Below, piece after piece: positions 1-9,592 of a DNA stretch of 64,000 bases. The DNA is from Desulfomonile tiedjei DSM 6799 (lineage in GTDB: Bacteria > Desulfobacterota > Desulfomonilia > Desulfomonilales > Desulfomonilaceae), in assembly GCF_000266945.1 (NCBI RefSeq), contig NC_018025.1, positions 992,001-1,056,000 on the forward strand. Reading direction: 5' to 3'. Below the pieces are notes generated by a model, which did not search any database, was not told where the DNA came from, and saw nothing but the letters and a program-made list of their open reading frames with translations. Each line of letters starts with the position of its first letter. Positions within the stretch are counted from its first letter, which is position 1. Both the position numbers and the translations under genes were made by a program.

Positions 1-40
1 TTTGTCCGGATTTGATCGCACACATGTTACACAGTCATTG

Positions 41-188
41 CCGAAACTAATGTCCGAAACTCAATGTAGATGTTAGTCGAAAATCCCCCCAGCCCCCCTT
101 TACAAAAGGGGGGGTAAGAGGAGACTTCCTAATTCCCCCTTATTAAAGGGGGGTAGGGGGATTTTGATCGGACAAAACCTTTGGCAAA
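41..188. repeat. Inverted-repeat element, family A, with G/C-rich palindromic core
   Basis: The ends are inverted copies of each other: the left end reads TTGCCGAAACTAATGTCCGA and the right end is the reverse complement of TTGCCAAAGGTTTTGTCCGA. Between them (81-165) lies a long palindromic core of C6/G6-7 blocks framed by AAATCC and GGATTTT, which recurs at 20195-20279. Related ends bound repeats at 5631, 25542 and 59478. The right end overlaps a possible TTG start of the following ABC gene at 181, so that start is probably not used. No coding capacity. Confidence 0.7.
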
Positions 189-216
189 GACTGTAAAGAA
201 AGCAGATCGGGCAATC

Positions 217-969
217 ATGATTGCGCTGCAAATCGACAATGTAGATGTCCGCTTCGGAGGCCTTCAAGTCCTCACTATGTGCCGACTGTCCATCGAAGCA
301 GGTGAGAAGCGGGCCATCATCGGCCCTAACGGTGCAGGCAAAACTACCCTTTTCAACGTGATCAGCGGCATTATTATGCCCTCTGCCGGCAAAGTTCTCT
401 CGTTCGATCAAGACATAACGCGAAGCCCAGCACACGTGAGAGCCATGCACGGTTTGGCCAGGACATTTCAGATAACCAATCTCTTTAACAACTTGTCGGT
501 GCTGGAGAATATAATTCTTGGTCTGCAAGCGCTAACATCTACGAAATATATCTTCTACAGGACCACCTCTTCATTTACTGAGTTGATTGACAATGCTGTT
601 TCTCTGCTGAGAACCTGGGGACTGGAAGACAAAAAAGATCGACCGGTTCGTAGCTTATCCCATGGTGAGCAGCGACAGCTTGAGATCATACTCGCCCTGG
701 CTTCGCGACCTAAAATCCTCTTGTTGGACGAACCAACCCAGGGATTGTCCACGGCTGAAACGGCTCTCGTCGTTCCCATGGTAAGATCCTTGGACCCGTC
801 GACGACCGTCTTGTTCATCGAGCACGACATGGATGTCGCATTTCAAATGGCTGATAAAATCACAGTTCTTTACTATGGATCGGTCCTGGCGGAAGGCACT
901 GAAGACGAGATTCGTGGCAATCCCAATGTGGCCGAGGTATATCTCGGGTTAGAGGGCGACAATGCTTGA
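217..969 (+). CDS. livG: Branched-chain amino-acid-type ABC transporter, ATP-binding protein LivG
   Basis: One of the two cytoplasmic ATPases that power a LivHMGJF-type importer of branched-chain amino acids, amides or short organic acids. The 250-residue protein has Walker A GPNGAGKTT (about residues 36-44), a LivG-style signature LSHGEQ and Walker B LLLDEP followed by the switch His (IEHDMD). The frame is open from a TTG at 181, but that codon lies in the end of a repeat; ATG 217 gives the usual LivG N-terminus and is preferred, although no strong ribosome site is visible. It overlaps livF by 8 bases. The permease and binding-protein genes are not in the window and may lie to the left. Substrate unknown. 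Confidence 0.9.
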   Translation: MIALQIDNVDVRFGGLQVLTMCRLSIEAGEKRAIIGPNGAGKTTLFNVISGIIMPSAGKVLSFDQDITRSPAHVRAMHGLARTFQITNLFNNLSVLENIILGLQALTSTKYIFYRTTSSFTELIDNAVSLLRTWGLEDKKDRPVRSLSHGEQRQLEIILALASRPKILLLDEPTQGLSTAETALVVPMVRSLDPSTTVLFIEHDMDVAFQMADKITVLYYGSVLAEGTEDEIRGNPNVAEVYLGLEGDNA

Positions 970-1666
970 AGTAACCGAACTAAACACGTATTACGGATAC
1001 AGCCACATATTGCACGGCGTCTCTCTGACAGTGAAACAAGGTGAGGTTTTGGCTGTGCTGGGACGCAATGGTGTGGGTAAGACTACGCTGGTGCACTCTA
1101 TAGTGTCATTCGCAAAACCTGCCACAGGCCGGATAAAGCTCAATCGTGAGGAGATCACCGGACTGCCGACTCATCAAATCGTCCGCAAAGGAATAGCTCT
1201 TGTGCCTCAGGGCAGGCGAGTGTTCCGCTCTTTGAGCGTTATCGAGAATCTCTCGATTCCTTTTCCCTGCCAGACAAAGACACGAGATAATTCATGGGAT
1301 CTGGAGAAGACGTTCCAGGTTTTCCCCACACTGCGTGCTCGACGAGATCAGCGGGCCGGAAATCTCAGCGGCGGCGAGCAGCAGATGCTCGCGATGGCAA
1401 GAGCATTGGTGAGCGGCCCGGATGTTCTCCTTCTCGATGAGCCTTCCGAGGGACTCGCCCCATTAATAGTGAAAGGTATATCTGAAGTCATTCAGAAACT
1501 GGCCGCCGGCGGAATGGCGATACTCCTGGTAGAACAAAATTTCAATATGGCCTTGAAGACTGCACATAGCGTACTCGTCATGAGCCGAGGCCAGATAGTC
1601 CACCAGTCTACACCGCAGGATCTTGCGGCGAATCACGAAATAAAGGCACGTTACCTGGGCATGTAG
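962..1666 (+). CDS. livF: Branched-chain amino-acid-type ABC transporter, ATP-binding protein LivF
   Basis: Second ATPase of the Liv-type importer, 234 residues, the usual LivF length. Walker A reads GRNGVGKTT, the signature NLSGGEQQ and Walker B LLLDEPSEG, followed by VEQN, the LivF hallmark. The start overlaps the livG stop, so the two are translationally coupled. A response-regulator gene follows after 30 bases. The same order of LivG/LivF plus this type of regulator recurs, inverted, at the right end of the window. LivF proteins are not substrate specific, so the cargo cannot be inferred. Confidence 0.92.
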   Translation: MLEVTELNTYYGYSHILHGVSLTVKQGEVLAVLGRNGVGKTTLVHSIVSFAKPATGRIKLNREEITGLPTHQIVRKGIALVPQGRRVFRSLSVIENLSIPFPCQTKTRDNSWDLEKTFQVFPTLRARRDQRAGNLSGGEQQMLAMARALVSGPDVLLLDEPSEGLAPLIVKGISEVIQKLAAGGMAILLVEQNFNMALKTAHSVLVMSRGQIVHQSTPQDLAANHEIKARYLGM

Positions 1667-1696
1667 TATAGCTGCCTGGAGCTCCGGAGCGGGCCC

Positions 1697-2260
1697 ATGA
1701 AGGCGAAAATGGCAAAATCGGAGATATTGCGTGATAAAACAATTCTGGTCGTGGATGACGAGCCGGACGTTCTGGAGAGTCTTGAGGAATTATTGAGAGA
1801 CCACACAGACCTCATCGTTCACACAGCCACGGACTTCCACGAAGCGCGGCAACTCCTGTTTTCTCATAATTACGATGTGGCTGTTCTCGACATTATGGGG
1901 GTGCGAGGATTTGAACTGCTTGAGATTGCCCATCATCGCGGGTTTCCCGTAGTCATGCTGACGGCTCATGCACTCAATCCTGATGCTCTCAAACGATCGA
2001 TCGAACTGGGGGCCAGAGCATATCTGCCCAAAGACCATTTAGCTTTCCTGCCCGAGTTCCTGGAAGACATTCTGAAGCTCAGTTATCGATCGGTGTGGCG
2101 AAAAGCGCTTGATGACCTCCTGAGCATATTCGACACAAGATTCGGATCGAATTGGAGAAAGCCGGAACAACAATTCTGGACCGAGTTTGAGAAGACTCTC
2201 CAGGTGGACGAACCGACAATTTTATCCGATCAACGGTCTGACACAAAGGACAGCGGTTGA
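1697..2260 (+). CDS. Single receiver-domain response regulator with C-terminal helical extension
   Basis: Residues about 13-130 form a CheY-like receiver: the acidic pair in VVDDEPD, the phospho-acceptor Asp in VLDIMG, the Thr in MLTAHA and the Lys in LPKDH. There is no DNA-binding or enzymatic output domain; the last 50 or so residues are a Trp-rich extension (VWRKALDD, SNWRKPEQ, FWTEFEK). A close paralogue lies at 60422-60943 with the same extension, also beside Liv ABC genes. This suggests a conserved two-partner module in which the regulator modulates transporter or ligase activity by protein contact. ATG 1697 and ATG 1709 are both possible starts. Confidence 0.85.
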   Translation: MKAKMAKSEILRDKTILVVDDEPDVLESLEELLRDHTDLIVHTATDFHEARQLLFSHNYDVAVLDIMGVRGFELLEIAHHRGFPVVMLTAHALNPDALKRSIELGARAYLPKDHLAFLPEFLEDILKLSYRSVWRKALDDLLSIFDTRFGSNWRKPEQQFWTEFEKTLQVDEPTILSDQRSDTKDSG

Positions 2261-2865
2261 TGAAAGCAGATTCGCTGTCGAAATTCCTCGCAATCCATGG
2301 GATGTCCGCTTTAGAGAAACATCAAGTCCTGTCTTCATGACTCATACCATTTCGCAGTTATGCAATAACATAGCGAAGGATACCTCCAGCCTCCCGGATT
2401 GTGAAAAGAAAAGCGAATCGGTACCAATAGGTTTGGGCAGAATCTCTCCCGCCTTTCTTCCGTCTTGTGTCCATTCGATCCGTGATTTATTCGAATGTGC
2501 GTTCAAAGAAGTAATCCTGCCACCGGCGGGAGCGAATCCGGTCCCGGCATGCCTCCGAAGCGAAGTCAGGCGGTGCCGTTCGTAGCGAAGGAGATTTGCC
2601 GGGACTGGCAAATAACAAGTTTCTCAATATTCCCTCTATGAAAGCACATTGGTATTACATACGTCTCGAAGATCTTTGCATTTTCTTCCAGCTCCAAGAA
2701 ATGTTGAAAAACCACATTCTCGTGTTAAAATGCCATCTGTATAAATCTGAATAATTTCATTGCCAGGAACAGTGGGCAGTGACCAGAAGACCAAGTTGAT
2801 ATTGAACCGCGATTGTAAATTGGTGAAATCGCTTCCCTCTGGCAGATAGTTGGTGGAGTTGTATC
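2261..2865. other. Intergenic stretch without a supported gene
   Basis: About 600 bases between the response regulator and the histidine kinase. Small open frames on both strands have no ribosome sites or recognisable composition. The last 100 bases are A/T-rich and probably hold the kinase promoter; no clear -35/-10 pair stood out. Confidence 0.5.
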
Positions 2866-5484
2866 ATGTCTAAGCCTGTGCATGATAATAACGTTGCGTG
2901 GCCGTGGCTTTCTTTGTTTATAGGAATCTGTCTCGGTCTCGTGATAGGGGGGTATAAGTATTACCAATTTGAGGCCGGCCGAATTAGCGAAGAAAAGTAT
3001 GAAAGATTGGCTGCAATTGGAGAGCTCAAGGCGAACCAGATCCAAAAATGGCGGGAAGAGAACCTTAGAGATATTGTTGCTTTTGCAAAAGCTCCGTTTT
3101 TCAGAAGAGAGTTACAAAAGTGGCTCGGCAATAGAAGCGACATTGTGATTGAAAAAGAGTTGCAGCAATATTTCCTGGTACAAAAAGAAAACTACAATTA
3201 CACCGATATACTCCTTACCGATTCTGATGGCAGATTTCTCCTTTCAGCTAACAACCGTTCGGATGCTTTGAGCCCGACCGAAGAATCTATCATCAAAACC
3301 GTTCTCGGCAAGCGCATTGCTTTGATAGGAGATCTCTATCGCTCCCAACAAGGAATTCCCGAATTAGATGTGGCAGTGCCGATTTTCGATGAGAACCGAC
3401 GAGCGATTGCAGTGTTAGTTGGAAAAATTAACGCTGAAGACCTTCTGTATCCTTTGATCGAATTTTGGCCGACCTCCAGCAAAACGGCAGAGACGCTTCT
3501 CGTTCGCAAAGATGGCGAGGAAGTCCTCTTTTTGAACAAGCTTCGCCATCTGCCGCATAGTGCGCTATCGTTTAGGCAACCGCTTAATTCGAGCGATCTC
3601 CCCGCAGCTCGGGCAATTTCAGGAGAAAAGGGAGTATTCCGCGGGAAAGATTACCGCGGAATTGATGTACTGGCCGATCTGCGTTCTATAGTGGACTCCT
3701 CCTGGTTTATGGTGGCTAAAGTAGATGCTAGCGAAATATTTGCCGAGATTCGCTATCGTGGTGCAGTAGTTTTTTCTTTTGCCATACTTTCCATTTTGCT
3801 TACAGCCAGCGCAATCGCTTACGGGTATAGACATCGTCAGGCAACACTTTATAGGAATCTTTATCAGTTAGAGCAAAAGCAACGAGAAACTCAGGAGCAG
3901 TTTCGAACCATCCTTTACAGTATTGGTGACGCGGTAATAACCACAGATACAAACGGTCTGGTACAACAGATGAATCCCGTGGCTGAGAGACTCACAGGTT
4001 GGTCGGAACAAGAAGCCAAGGGCCAGGCAATTGAGACGGTCTTCAACATTGTTAACGAGAGCACAAGAGAACCTGTAGAGAATCCTCAAAAGAAGGTTTT
4101 CCGAGATGGCGTTATTAGCGGTCTTGCCAACCATGCATTACTCATTGCGAGGAATGGTGCTGAGTACCCCATTGCAGATAATGCTGCTCCCGTTCGAAAC
4201 GAAAAAGGTGAAATCATGGGTGTGGTCCTGGTGTTCCGAGATCAAATCGAAGAACGGAAGACCGCCAAACAGCTCATGGAAGCTCATGCGAACATGGAAA
4301 CAAAAGTTTTCAATCGCACAGCGCAACTTAGTGTGGCAAATGAAAAGTTAATGCTCGAAATTGAACAACGTAAGTTGGCGGAAGCCTCTGTGGCAAAGGA
4401 GCGCCAACGATTTTTCGACGTGATGGAGACACTTCCTGTTTATATAGTATTACTCACGTCAGATTATCACGTACTCTTTGAAAATCGTGTCTTTCGGGAG
4501 CGTTTCGGACAATCCAACGGCAAACGGTGTTTTGAGTTCCTGTTCAACCGAACGGAGCCATGCGAAAATTGCGAAACGTACGGAGTTCTCAAGACCAATG
4601 AATCTCACCACTGGGAATGGACTGGACCTGATGGGAGGGATTATGACATTTACGATTTTCCGTTTGTCGATTCTGATGGCTCTTCTCTTATTCTTGAAAT
4701 GGGAATCGATATAACGGAACGAAAACAGGCTGAAGATGCTCTCAAGCAAACACTTTTGGATTTGACGAGGTCGAATTCGGATCTTGAGCATTTCGCGTAT
4801 GTGGCCTCCCATGATTTGCAGGAACCGTTGCGCACAGTAACAACTGCTCTGCAAATTTTTGAGAAGAAGCACAGAGGGAAATTTGACGAAGATTCCGATC
4901 AACTGGTTGATTTTGCTGTTGAGGGAGCAAAGAAAATGAGAGCCCTCATCCAGGATCTGTTGGCCTATTCCCGTCTCAATACTCGCGGCAAACCATTTGG
5001 AGCGGTTGATATGCAGGAAATCCTGGATCAGTGCCTCTTCAGTTTGAAAACTCTGATAGAAGAGAAGGGCTCGGAAGTAACCTCGGACCACATGCCTACA
5101 ATCTTGGGCGATGCCGTTCAGTTATTTCAGTTATTTCAGAATCTCATCGGAAATGCGATCAAATTCGGCCCTGCCAAGTCTCCGAAAGTGCATGTGTCTG
5201 CACAACAGATCGGAAATGAGTGGATTTTTTCCGTCAAAGATAACGGCATAGGAATCGAAGAAAAGTATTTCGATCGGATCTTTGTAATTTTCCAGCAGTT
5301 AAGTAAGAAAGGTCCTTTTCATGGAACGGGTATGGGGTTGGCTATTGTGAAGAAAATTATCGAACGTCATCATGGACGGATATGGGTGGAATCTGAAGTC
5401 GGCGTAGGTTCTACCTTTTGTTTTGCCCTTCCGATTGACACTAATACCAGTTTGCATTCAAAGTTAGACGAAAATCCTCTCTAA
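2866..5484 (+). CDS. Membrane-bound sensor histidine kinase with extracytoplasmic sensor and two PAS domains
   Basis: An 872-residue sensor kinase. A first membrane helix (about 14-33) and a second (about 303-322) bracket a roughly 270-residue extracytoplasmic sensor of Cache-like size. Then come a PAS domain (about 345-465), a coiled linker with the repeated RKLAEAS pattern, and a second PAS (about 505-625) containing a Cys cluster (RTEPCENCETYG). The HisKA box is FAYVASHDLQEP (His about 650) and the HATPase holds N-box NLIGNAIKFG, DNGIGI and GTGMGLAIV. A ribosome site (TGGAG) precedes ATG 2866. The protein has no receiver, so its partner must be separate; the regulator gene upstream is a candidate. 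Signal unknown. Confidence 0.9.
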   Translation: MSKPVHDNNVAWPWLSLFIGICLGLVIGGYKYYQFEAGRISEEKYERLAAIGELKANQIQKWREENLRDIVAFAKAPFFRRELQKWLGNRSDIVIEKELQQYFLVQKENYNYTDILLTDSDGRFLLSANNRSDALSPTEESIIKTVLGKRIALIGDLYRSQQGIPELDVAVPIFDENRRAIAVLVGKINAEDLLYPLIEFWPTSSKTAETLLVRKDGEEVLFLNKLRHLPHSALSFRQPLNSSDLPAARAISGEKGVFRGKDYRGIDVLADLRSIVDSSWFMVAKVDASEIFAEIRYRGAVVFSFAILSILLTASAIAYGYRHRQATLYRNLYQLEQKQRETQEQFRTILYSIGDAVITTDTNGLVQQMNPVAERLTGWSEQEAKGQAIETVFNIVNESTREPVENPQKKVFRDGVISGLANHALLIARNGAEYPIADNAAPVRNEKGEIMGVVLVFRDQIEERKTAKQLMEAHANMETKVFNRTAQLSVANEKLMLEIEQRKLAEASVAKERQRFFDVMETLPVYIVLLTSDYHVLFENRVFRERFGQSNGKRCFEFLFNRTEPCENCETYGVLKTNESHHWEWTGPDGRDYDIYDFPFVDSDGSSLILEMGIDITERKQAEDALKQTLLDLTRSNSDLEHFAYVASHDLQEPLRTVTTALQIFEKKHRGKFDEDSDQLVDFAVEGAKKMRALIQDLLAYSRLNTRGKPFGAVDMQEILDQCLFSLKTLIEEKGSEVTSDHMPTILGDAVQLFQLFQNLIGNAIKFGPAKSPKVHVSAQQIGNEWIFSVKDNGIGIEEKYFDRIFVIFQQLSKKGPFHGTGMGLAIVKKIIERHHGRIWVESEVGVGSTFCFALPIDTNTSLHSKLDENPL

Positions 5485-5592
5485 CCCCCTTTATAAGGGG
5501 AGAATGGGTCATAGGCGTTAAAATAGAAATCCCACGTCGGATGTGATGACCAAAGCGAACCGCGAACGTTTTGGCAGAGTGTCTGAATGACT

Positions 5593-5860
5593 GTCATTGC
5601 GAGCGAAGCAATCGCCTGATATTATATCAGTTGCCAAAATTAGTGACCGATTGAAGATTAGGAAGATTGGTAGGTGCCGTGCCTCCGTGCCGGCACATCT
5701 TAAATATGATCAATGATATCGATAGAATGGACCGGCAGGGACGCCGGTCCCTACCAATATCCTGTAATTCAAACGAGGGATAAACGACAGAATTTTTGGC
5801 ACTGACTATAAGCGCCTGATTCCCAGGCGATTGCCACGTCGCTGCGCTCCTCGCAATGAC
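5593..5860. repeat. Composite repeat: family A element inside a GTCATTGCGAG palindromic repeat
   Basis: An outer palindrome runs from GTCATTGCGAGCGAAGCAAT (5593) to its complementary partner ending CTCGCAATGAC (5860). Between its arms sits a family A element (about 5631-5801) with ends TTGCCAAAAT and TTTTTGGCA and the inner hairpin GCCGTGCCTCCGTGCCGGCA. The arrangement reads as insertion of A into the older palindrome. Before it, at 5486-5500, CCCCT-TTATA-AGGGG directly after the kinase stop could be a weak terminator. No gene is supported between 5485 and 6023. Confidence 0.65.
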
Positions 5861-6023
5861 AATTATCGTTTCTTTGATGGCTTATGCTGTGAGTTCGTAA
5901 ACGCGTCTTCGTCAGGCCTGGGGCCAGCCCCATCAATGTGAACAGGATGCTCTTATTTTAACGCCTATCACGAGTCCCACCTCATGTACTTTTAGCACCC
6001 ATCGGAACCTGAATCGGAAACGA

Positions 6024-9000
6024 TTACTTCTCGTCCAGAGTCTTCCTTACCTGCCTCAACAACTCCTTGAATCTGAAAGGTTTTGGCACGAATCCCTTAG
6101 CGCCTATTTCAAGGCATTCTTTCGTCGAGGAATCTGCCGAATAACCGCTGGCAATGATGATTCTTGCGTGAGAATCGAGCATAAGCAATTTCCTAAGACA
6201 GTCTCTTCCTCCCATGGTTGGCATTATGAGATCAAGAATCACCAGGTCAATCTTGTCTTTCTCTTGGCTATAAACCTTTAGAGCTTCTTCCCCATCGTCG
6301 GCCGTGAGCACACTATAGCCGTTTCTCTCGAGAATTCGGCAGCCTAATTCCCGAACAAATCTCTCATCGTCAACTATAAGCACGGTTTCTGTTCCAAAGG
6401 CCGGCATTTCCAATGATGACTCAATGTCAGTTATAGTATCTCTCTTAATTGCCGGGAAGTAGATCTCGAACCTAGTACCCTTTCCTACTTCACTGTAACA
6501 GGCAATATGCCCGCCGTGCTGTTTTATTATGCCGTAGATGATGGCTAATCCCAGCCCGGTGCCTCTTCCCAATTCTTTCGTCGTATAGAATGGTTCAAAA
6601 ATGTGTTGCAGTTCCTCCTTGTGCATCCCGTGTCCCGTGTCGGAAACGGAAAGCAAAACGTAATCCCCGGGAGTCGCTTCCGCATGAAAATTGCAATAGT
6701 CTGTGTCGAGAGTTACATCGTGAGTTCTTATGGTAATGGTTCCACCATCCGGCATCGCATCCCGTGCATTTACGGCAAGATTCATCAGAACTTGCTCTAT
6801 TTGAGTCGGATCCGCGTCAATCTCTGAAACATCGGGATCCAGATTGAGCTGAATCTCGATCATTCTGGGAATTGTCCTTCTCAGAAGCTTTTCCACTTGT
6901 GTGATTTGCCGATTAATACTTAATTGGACGAATTTCGGCTCCACCTTTCTGCTGAATGTAAGGAGACTTTGGACCAATTCGGCCCCGTTTTTGGCAGCAT
7001 GCAGAATTTTCTTGAGATCCGCATATTCCGAATCTCCTTCCTCTTTCTCCTGTAGCAGCAGCTCCGAGTATCCTAAAGTCACTTGGAGAATATTATTGAA
7101 GTCGTGAGCTATACCTCCGGCCAGTGTGCCAACAGCCTCCATTTTTTGTGCCTGGAGAAGTTGAGCCTGCAATGAGACCTCTCTCGTTACGTCTCTTTTG
7201 ACGGCTACATAGTTTGCTATCTTCCCTGAATCATCCTTCACAGGGGAGATGGTAGATTCCTCTTCAAACAGAGAGCCGTCTTTCTTCCTGTTGATGATGC
7301 GTCCGCTCCAGACCTTACCGTCGGTGATTGTCTTCCAAAGGTGCTCATAAAAGTCATTATTATGTTGGCCACTCTTGAGAATGTTCGGCTTATTGCCGAT
7401 AGCGTCTTCCCGGGAATATCCTGTGATCTTCTCGAATGCAGGATTTGCATACAGGATCGTTCCCGCAGCATCGGTCACCATCACCATCTCTGCAGATTGT
7501 TCAATTGCGGTAATGAGGCGAATGCGCTCTTCTTCGGCGAGTTTGCGTTGAATGGTTTCCCAGACCACATCCGCCAGATACGAAACTATTTCAGCATCTT
7601 TTTCGGTATAATCTGAGGGTTTGTTCCCTACACCAAGAATAGCCACAATTCGATCGGATCGCATTACGGGAACGACAAGCTCCCTGATTACGGGAGCGTG
7701 TCCCGGAGGCATTCCCTTGCGGTGGTGGAGAGCAGAGTAATCATTGTGAATCACCGGTTTTCGTTCATATACACAATCTACCCATACTCCAGCCTGATCG
7801 ATGCCGTAATGAAGTCCTTTTCCCTCTGCCCGACAGAACTCATTGACGGTTCGGGTGGACCAGGCTTGAAGGTTCAGAGTCGTCTGATCATCCTCCACGA
7901 AGTGATAGAATCCGATGAAACTGTTTGTCATTGCACTAACTTCATCCAACGTCTTCTGAAGTAATTCTTCGGTAGAATGCGTAGCAGCATATTCCAAGAG
8001 AGTCATTCGAATGAGCATCAATTTTTCCGCTCGTTTACGTTCAGTAATATCAGCATGAGTGCCTATCATCCTCAGTGGTTTTCCGTCCCGATCACGAGCT
8101 ACTACCTTACCGCGAGAGAGCATCCATACAGAATCACCTGATTTGTTGGACACACGAAACTCTACTTCATACGTATCTCTCTTACCGCTGAGGTACTCGT
8201 CCAAAGCTTCAATGGTCGGCTCAAGATCTTCCGGATGGATCAGTCTTCGCCATTCTTCAAAACTCGCACTGAACTCTTCGGCTTCATATCCCAGCATCGA
8301 GAAGAAACCCGGACTCCGAAGTACTTCCCCCGTTTCGATATTCCAGTCCCAGACCCCATCAGAAGTGGCTTCCAACGCCAATCTCAATCGTTCTTCACTC
8401 TTTCGAAGGGCTTCCTCAGATCGTTTCCGGTCAGTAATGTCACGGAGAATTTCAATAATCATAGAGGGTTTGCCAGAGTCGTCCAAAACCGGGAGGGCCC
8501 GAGTTTCCAGCCAGGTTTTTTTCTCAGGAAAGTATCTCTCCGTAGTTTCAATTTGTCCGGAAAGTCCGACCTTGGTCGTTGCGCATGCTTCAATTACACC
8601 ATCTCGACTTCCGAGTGAGAAGCACTTACGGTCATCGATTTCCGAATGAGACGTGTCGAGGAAATCGTAGCCGGCTTGATTGTAAAATATGACTGAATGA
8701 TCGGGTCTTTGCAGGGCCACAATATCCGGCAGTCCGTTAATCAGTGTACTCAGCAGTTTGGTTTGTTCGTTCTTAGCCTGTTCCGCTTCTTTGCGCTTGG
8801 TAATATCGTAGGATACAGCCACAAAGTAGTCTTTTTCCGTACTATACACGGAAATGGCAAGCCAAATTCCTAATGGCTTAATGTAAGTCTCGAATGTCTC
8901 GGGAATGCCGGACTGGGAAACTCTGCCGAAAATTTCGAATAGTTCGGGATTTGAGTCTCCGATCCCAGGGACGATTTCTGTAACTCTTTTACCGACAGGG

Positions 9001-9560
9001 TCATCCAAACCCGTCATCCTTCGAAAAGAATCATTCACATTCAAGTGAACAAAATCCCGTGGTTTTCCGTTATCAATGATTATCCTGCAATGAGCCAGGC
9101 CTTCCAGCATGTTTTTGAACAATAAGCGATAATGCTTTTCACTCTCTCGCAAAGCTTCTTCTGCACGTAGCTTCTCGATGCGCAGATGCTTCTGCTCCAG
9201 AGCGGCCAACACTGCCGGGCCCAGTCGTTTGGTATGTTCCTTGATCACGTAATCCCATGCGCCGGCTTTCATGCATTCCACCGCTGTCTCCTCGTTCATG
9301 GATCCGGTCAGAATGATAAAAGGTGTTTCCGGTGCGTGTTCCTGAGCAAGTTTCAACGCACTCATACCATCAAAGTAAGGGAGCATATAGTCTGAGATGA
9401 TCATGTCCGGCTGGAATGATTCAAACGAGGCCAAAAAATCTTCCTGCGTTTCGACACGAAGAAACCTGCTTCGAGGAAGAACCTTTAATACTTCACGTTC
9501 AGCAAGTTCTGCATCCGTCGAAAGATCCTCGACAATGAGTACCCTTACGGTGTTAATCAT
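6024..9560 (-). CDS. Hybrid histidine kinase: REC-PAS(n)-GAF-PAS-HisKA-HATPase-REC
   Basis: A soluble 1178-residue hybrid kinase with receivers at both ends. The N-terminal receiver (about 5-122) has IVEDLSTDAE, phospho-acceptor DYMLP and a distal Lys. It is followed by three PAS modules (about 140-510, each closing with an ITKRKEAE- or ITERKRAE-type linker), a GAF domain (about 525-680), a fourth PAS (about 690-805), HisKA with LAGGIAHDFNNIL (about 835), and HATPase with GTGLGLAIIYG. The C-terminal receiver (about 1055-1178) has VDDER and LDLIMP. ATG 9560 follows GGAGAGGCGAAT. It is the third gene of a minus-strand operon after the 816-residue kinase and its Rcp-type regulator, so the N-terminal receiver may take phosphate from the first kinase, making a phosphorelay. 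Confidence 0.9.
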   Translation of the reverse strand: MINTVRVLIVEDLSTDAELAEREVLKVLPRSRFLRVETQEDFLASFESFQPDMIISDYMLPYFDGMSALKLAQEHAPETPFIILTGSMNEETAVECMKAGAWDYVIKEHTKRLGPAVLAALEQKHLRIEKLRAEEALRESEKHYRLLFKNMLEGLAHCRIIIDNGKPRDFVHLNVNDSFRRMTGLDDPVGKRVTEIVPGIGDSNPELFEIFGRVSQSGIPETFETYIKPLGIWLAISVYSTEKDYFVAVSYDITKRKEAEQAKNEQTKLLSTLINGLPDIVALQRPDHSVIFYNQAGYDFLDTSHSEIDDRKCFSLGSRDGVIEACATTKVGLSGQIETTERYFPEKKTWLETRALPVLDDSGKPSMIIEILRDITDRKRSEEALRKSEERLRLALEATSDGVWDWNIETGEVLRSPGFFSMLGYEAEEFSASFEEWRRLIHPEDLEPTIEALDEYLSGKRDTYEVEFRVSNKSGDSVWMLSRGKVVARDRDGKPLRMIGTHADITERKRAEKLMLIRMTLLEYAATHSTEELLQKTLDEVSAMTNSFIGFYHFVEDDQTTLNLQAWSTRTVNEFCRAEGKGLHYGIDQAGVWVDCVYERKPVIHNDYSALHHRKGMPPGHAPVIRELVVPVMRSDRIVAILGVGNKPSDYTEKDAEIVSYLADVVWETIQRKLAEEERIRLITAIEQSAEMVMVTDAAGTILYANPAFEKITGYSREDAIGNKPNILKSGQHNNDFYEHLWKTITDGKVWSGRIINRKKDGSLFEEESTISPVKDDSGKIANYVAVKRDVTREVSLQAQLLQAQKMEAVGTLAGGIAHDFNNILQVTLGYSELLLQEKEEGDSEYADLKKILHAAKNGAELVQSLLTFSRKVEPKFVQLSINRQITQVEKLLRRTIPRMIEIQLNLDPDVSEIDADPTQIEQVLMNLAVNARDAMPDGGTITIRTHDVTLDTDYCNFHAEATPGDYVLLSVSDTGHGMHKEELQHIFEPFYTTKELGRGTGLGLAIIYGIIKQHGGHIACYSEVGKGTRFEIYFPAIKRDTITDIESSLEMPAFGTETVLIVDDERFVRELGCRILERNGYSVLTADDGEEALKVYSQEKDKIDLVILDLIMPTMGGRDCLRKLLMLDSHARIIIASGYSADSSTKECLEIGAKGFVPKPFRFKELLRQVRKTLDEK

Positions 9561-9592
9561 ATTCGCCTCTCCGCATTATGCTTCCTGACAGA

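Noticed and set aside
181-216. TTG 181 as the start of livG
   Set aside because: It lies within the terminal repeat of an A element and adds residues that are not typical of LivG.
2187-2611. Open frames of 132 and 89 residues on opposite strands
   Set aside because: They overlap the end of the response regulator or each other and show no start signal or motif.
8059-8649. 196-residue plus-strand frame inside the hybrid kinase gene
   Set aside because: It is antisense to clear PAS coding sequence and has Ser-rich shadow composition.
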